Source: Streptomyces apocyni (GTDB lineage Bacteria; Actinomycetota; Actinomycetes; Streptomycetales; Streptomycetaceae). From it: a stretch of DNA of 64,000 nt. This document shows, in pieces, positions 61,445 to 64,000 of this stretch (its first letter is position 1; each line of letters opens with the position of its first letter). Both the position numbers and the translations under genes were made by a program. The stretch spans positions 97,310 to 161,309 of the forward strand of contig NZ_WHOM01000072.1 in assembly GCF_009739465.1 (NCBI RefSeq), read 5' to 3'. A model generated the notes under the pieces. That model was not told the DNA's origin, searched no databases, and was given only the letters and a program-made list of their open reading frames with translations.

Positions 61445-61459
61445 GCTGACGTCGTCAGC
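61445..61459. promoter_or_regulatory. Palindrome in the sigma-gene upstream region
   Basis: GCTGACGTCGTCAGC has 7-bp exact arms around a single base, followed directly by GGGTAG. It lies in the 253-bp divergent region between the antagonist and sigma genes. Confidence 0.5.
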
Positions 61460-61571
61460 GGGTAGGCCTAGAGGGACAGCATCAACACGGCCGGCTTTGG
61501 AGGCGCCGCACATCTCACGCGGAGCACGTATTGGCATCGGCAGCCATATGCCGAGAACGATGGAGGACACC

Positions 61572-62498
61572 ATGTCACCCCGGATCGACGCATCGCCCCG
61601 TGAAGCAGCGACGTCGACACCACCACCGGAACCCTTCCCGACCGAGATCCCCGAGCTCACGGCCCCCGCCGACGACCGGGACGCCCTCGAAGGGCTGCTG
61701 GATCTCCCCGAGATCCCGCCCTACGACGAAGTCGGTCCGCTGGACGCAAGGGCCCTCTCCAAGACCCTCTTCGAGCGCCTTGAGTCACTCGAGGAAGGCA
61801 CGCACGAATTCGCCTACGTCCGTAACACCCTGGTCGAACTCAACCTCGCTCTGGTGAAGTTCGCCGCCTCCCGGTTCCGCTCCCGCAGCGAGCCCATGGA
61901 GGACATCATCCAGGTGGGCACGATAGGCCTGATCAAGGCCATCGACCGCTTCGAGCTCAGCCGGGGCGTCGAGTTCCCGACCTTCGCCATGCCGACCATC
62001 GTCGGTGAGATAAAGCGCTTCTTCCGCGACACCTCGTGGTCGGTACGGGTACCGCGCCGCCTGCAGGAGCTGCGACTGGATCTCGCCAAGGCCGGTGACG
62101 AACTCGCCCAACAGCTCGACCGCGCGCCGACGGTGGGCGAGCTCTCGGAGCGGCTCGGCATCTCCAAGGACGAGGTCGTCGAGGGAATGGCCGCGAGCAA
62201 CGCGTACACCGCGAGCTCACTGGACGCCCAGCCGGAGGAGGACGACTCCGAGGGCGCGCTGGCGGACCGTATCGGCTACGAGGATCACGGGCTTGAGGGC
62301 ATCGAGTACGTCGAGTCCCTGAAGCCGCTGATCGCCGAACTCCCGCCGCGCGACCGGAAGATACTCTCGCTTCGCTTCGTGGCGAACATGACGCAGTCCG
62401 AGATCGGCGAGGAGCTGGGCATCTCGCAGATGCACGTTTCGCGCCTGCTGTCGCGGACGTTGGTGCGACTGCGCATGGGACTGACCGTCGAGGAGTGA
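61572..62498 (+). CDS. RNA polymerase sigma factor, SigB/SigF family (SigI-like)
   Basis: 308 residues from ATG 61572, with GGAGG 5 bases upstream. Region 2 includes EDIIQVGTIGLIKAIDRFELSRGVEFPTFAMPTIVGEIKRFFRD, region 3 RVPRRLQELRLDLAKAGDEL, and region 4 PPRDRKILSLRFVANMTQSEIGEELGISQMHVSRLLSR. A group 3 stress or developmental sigma factor. Upstream ATGs at 61548 and 61560 are in frame but have weaker sites. Named SigI only by gene order. Confidence 0.92.
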   Translation: MSPRIDASPREAATSTPPPEPFPTEIPELTAPADDRDALEGLLDLPEIPPYDEVGPLDARALSKTLFERLESLEEGTHEFAYVRNTLVELNLALVKFAASRFRSRSEPMEDIIQVGTIGLIKAIDRFELSRGVEFPTFAMPTIVGEIKRFFRDTSWSVRVPRRLQELRLDLAKAGDELAQQLDRAPTVGELSERLGISKDEVVEGMAASNAYTASSLDAQPEEDDSEGALADRIGYEDHGLEGIEYVESLKPLIAELPPRDRKILSLRFVANMTQSEIGEELGISQMHVSRLLSRTLVRLRMGLTVEE

Positions 62499-62517
62499 CG
62501 CGCTTTCGCCTCATGCG

Positions 62518-62575
62518 CGACGAAACGGCGGCGGGAGGCCTGGGTTAATCCGGGCCTCCCGCCGCCGTTTCGTCG
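62518..62575 (+). terminator. Strong hairpin terminator after the sigma gene
   Basis: A perfect 23-bp stem (62518-62540 with 62553-62575) and a 12-base loop, 20 bp after the sigma-factor stop. The stem begins CGACGAAACGGCGGCGGG. Confidence 0.93.
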
Positions 62576-62794
62576 TTGCCGCCCAGCCGTGCCACGGGTC
62601 GTCATCGCCACCCATCAGTTTCAGCCATCCGCCTATTCCAGCGCGGAGTTACTCCGGGAAACCTCTTTCCCCACTGGTCACCGTCCACCACTATGGGCGC
62701 CCCCCGATTCATTGATTCCGCCGATACGCCAGGCGCCGAGTGGGCCTAAGTACCGGACGGGCCTATCAACCTGGGCAAAAGGGCGTGCGTACGT

Positions 62795-64000
62795 ATGACC
62801 GAATTTCGTCAGGGCGACAGTGCCGCCACACCACCCGCGAGCGCCGTTCACGCGACGGCACCCGACACGCACCTGGCCGAGCTGCTACGCGGCGCCACCG
62901 CGGTCAGGTACCCGGCCCTGCGTGAACTCCGCCTGCGCCACCAGCAGTCGACGACTGCCTACGCGCGGCGCTACGGGGCCGACGAGCAGGCCGTACGGCA
63001 GCTCTCGGCGCAGGCGTTCGCCCTGGCCACCCACGAGGCGAAACGCGGCCGGGACCCCAAGGAACCCTGGCGGCACCATCTGCTCCTGCTCATCCACCAG
63101 TTGGCCGCGACGTGGGCCACGGACGAGCGGCGGCGCCGCCTGAACCCTGACACGTACGCCGTTCTCGACGGGGTGGGCGCCGAGGTGGGCGCGGGGATGG
63201 GCGACGGGGTGAGTGTCGACTCATCGGCGCGAGTCGACGACCGGCCGCCGCCCATGCTCACCGCGTTCCGGAGTCTCCCGGCGCTCACCCAGGGGCTGCT
63301 GTGGTACTGCGTGCTGGACCAGGAATCCGAGGACCGCGCAGCCGTCTTCCTGGGCACCACGCCCGCCGACATGCGGTACGGCAGGGAGAGCGCGCTGGCC
63401 GCCCTGCGCCGCGCCTGTCTGACCACCCGCCTCGCCCGGTCGGGCGACTCGGCCTGCCAGGGGTTCAGCCGCCTGATCGAGGAGTCGGTACGCCCCGGTA
63501 CCCCACGGCACAGCGAGGACCTCCGCGCTCATCTGGCCACCTGCCCGTGCTGCCGTAGCGCGCACGCGGAACTGACCCGGCTACGGGACACCCCGCGCGC
63601 CGCACTGGCCGAGGGACTGCTCCCGTGGGACGGCCCCGCGTACGCCGCTGAGTACCAGCCCACGGCGGGCGGGGTGGAGGGGGCGGCGAGTGCGGCGGAT
63701 GCAGCGGGTGCGGCGGATGCAGCGGGTGCGGCAGCTGCCCCGGGCACGGGGCCAGCTATCCCGCCCCTCCCGACGGCGAGGCCTGCCACCGAGGCAGGCG
63801 CTAGCGTGCCCCAAGGGGCCGGGCCGCTGAGCCACCGTCGTACGGCCGCCAGGCCATGGACCACGGGCCGCCCGGGCACGGACGCGGGCTCCCGCGCGGC
63901 GGGCGGGTCGGCAGGCGGCGGTTGGCGGGCGGTGGCCGGGCTGGGGAGACACCCCAGCGCCGGACAGACGCCGCCCGGGCACTCTCGGTACGTCCCGTAC
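62795..64000 (+). CDS. Sigma-like protein with zinc-finger segment (partial, runs off the window)
   Basis: 402 codons are open from ATG 62795 to the right edge without a stop. Residues about 25-200 look like a reduced sigma-factor core (HLAELLRGATAVRYPALREL, ALTQGLLWYCVLDQESEDRAAVFLGTT); residues 225-265 carry a HLATCPCCRSAH zinc-finger-like segment. After about residue 290 the chain is low-complexity, with repeated ADAAGAADAAGAA, and then Gly/Pro/Arg-rich. Streptomyces proteins of this layout often end in a ricin-like or other surface domain; that part is not seen. Confidence 0.75.
   Translation, partial: MTEFRQGDSAATPPASAVHATAPDTHLAELLRGATAVRYPALRELRLRHQQSTTAYARRYGADEQAVRQLSAQAFALATHEAKRGRDPKEPWRHHLLLLIHQLAATWATDERRRRLNPDTYAVLDGVGAEVGAGMGDGVSVDSSARVDDRPPPMLTAFRSLPALTQGLLWYCVLDQESEDRAAVFLGTTPADMRYGRESALAALRRACLTTRLARSGDSACQGFSRLIEESVRPGTPRHSEDLRAHLATCPCCRSAHAELTRLRDTPRAALAEGLLPWDGPAYAAEYQPTAGGVEGAASAADAAGAADAAGAAAAPGTGPAIPPLPTARPATEAGASVPQGAGPLSHRRTAARPWTTGRPGTDAGSRAAGGSAGGGWRAVAGLGRHPSAGQTPPGHSRYVPY

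Overview
The window is high-GC actinobacterial DNA and reads as Streptomyces chromosome: a WhiB protein identical in architecture to the sporulation regulator, coenzyme F420 genes, several LytR-CpsA-Psr (LCP) proteins, a SigB-like sigma factor with its partner switch, leader DNA typical of Streptomyces rRNA operons, and frequent GTG/TTG starts. From memory, most of the gene order resembles the conserved core of the chromosome around whiB; I could not run a synteny search.

Layout. Bases 1-390 are the promoter and pre-16S leader of an rRNA operon that lies outside the window to the left, read on the minus strand. 0.4-11 kb holds a SpoIIM-like/RDD membrane pair, adenosylhomocysteinase, a cation efflux protein and the mannose branch (manA, a SIS protein, a Trm112-like protein, manB). 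11-17.3 kb holds a zincin-like protein, DUF5719, a very large membrane glycosyltransferase and whiB. 18-25.7 kb holds a cysteine-dioxygenase-like protein, F420 genes (cofD, cofE/fbiB), a HhH-GPD glycosylase, a sugar-phosphate nucleotidylyltransferase, a secreted amidase and TIGR03089. 25.9-36.1 kb is a cell-envelope block with four LCP ligases and a GT2 enzyme, interrupted by LysR, DJ-1/PfpI and GNAT genes; a fifth LCP gene sits at 45.8-47.1 kb.

36.2-41.9 kb looks like accessory DNA set into the core: two DUF6879-type proteins, a Scr1-like XRE/DUF5753 regulator, a DUF397 protein, several tiny or unrecognised genes, three overlapping small minus-strand genes below normal ORF cut-offs, and a GntR-like gene broken by a 23-bp tandem duplication. 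A 27-bp direct repeat starts two of its transcription units.

42-55.6 kb returns to core functions: acyl-CoA dehydrogenase, UDP-glucose dehydrogenase, CGNR protein, thioesterase, dipeptidase, purE/purK, GtrA, a two-component system and a peptide transporter. 55.7-60 kb is a four-gene cell-surface operon with two sortase-type proteins (LAETG, LPKTG) that share a cysteine-bounded domain. 60.2-62.5 kb is an anti-sigma / anti-anti-sigma / sigma-factor set resembling PrsI-ArsI-SigI, and the window ends inside a sigma-like zinc-finger protein.

How they fit together: GDP-mannose supply, nucleotide sugars, polyprenyl-type glycosyltransferases, GtrA and LCP ligases make wall glycopolymer assembly the dominant theme. 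A second theme, visible only in the DNA, is that many unrelated genes here carry short direct duplications that include their own stop codon (ahcY, cofE, TIGR03089, ugd, VOC, thioesterase, response regulator).
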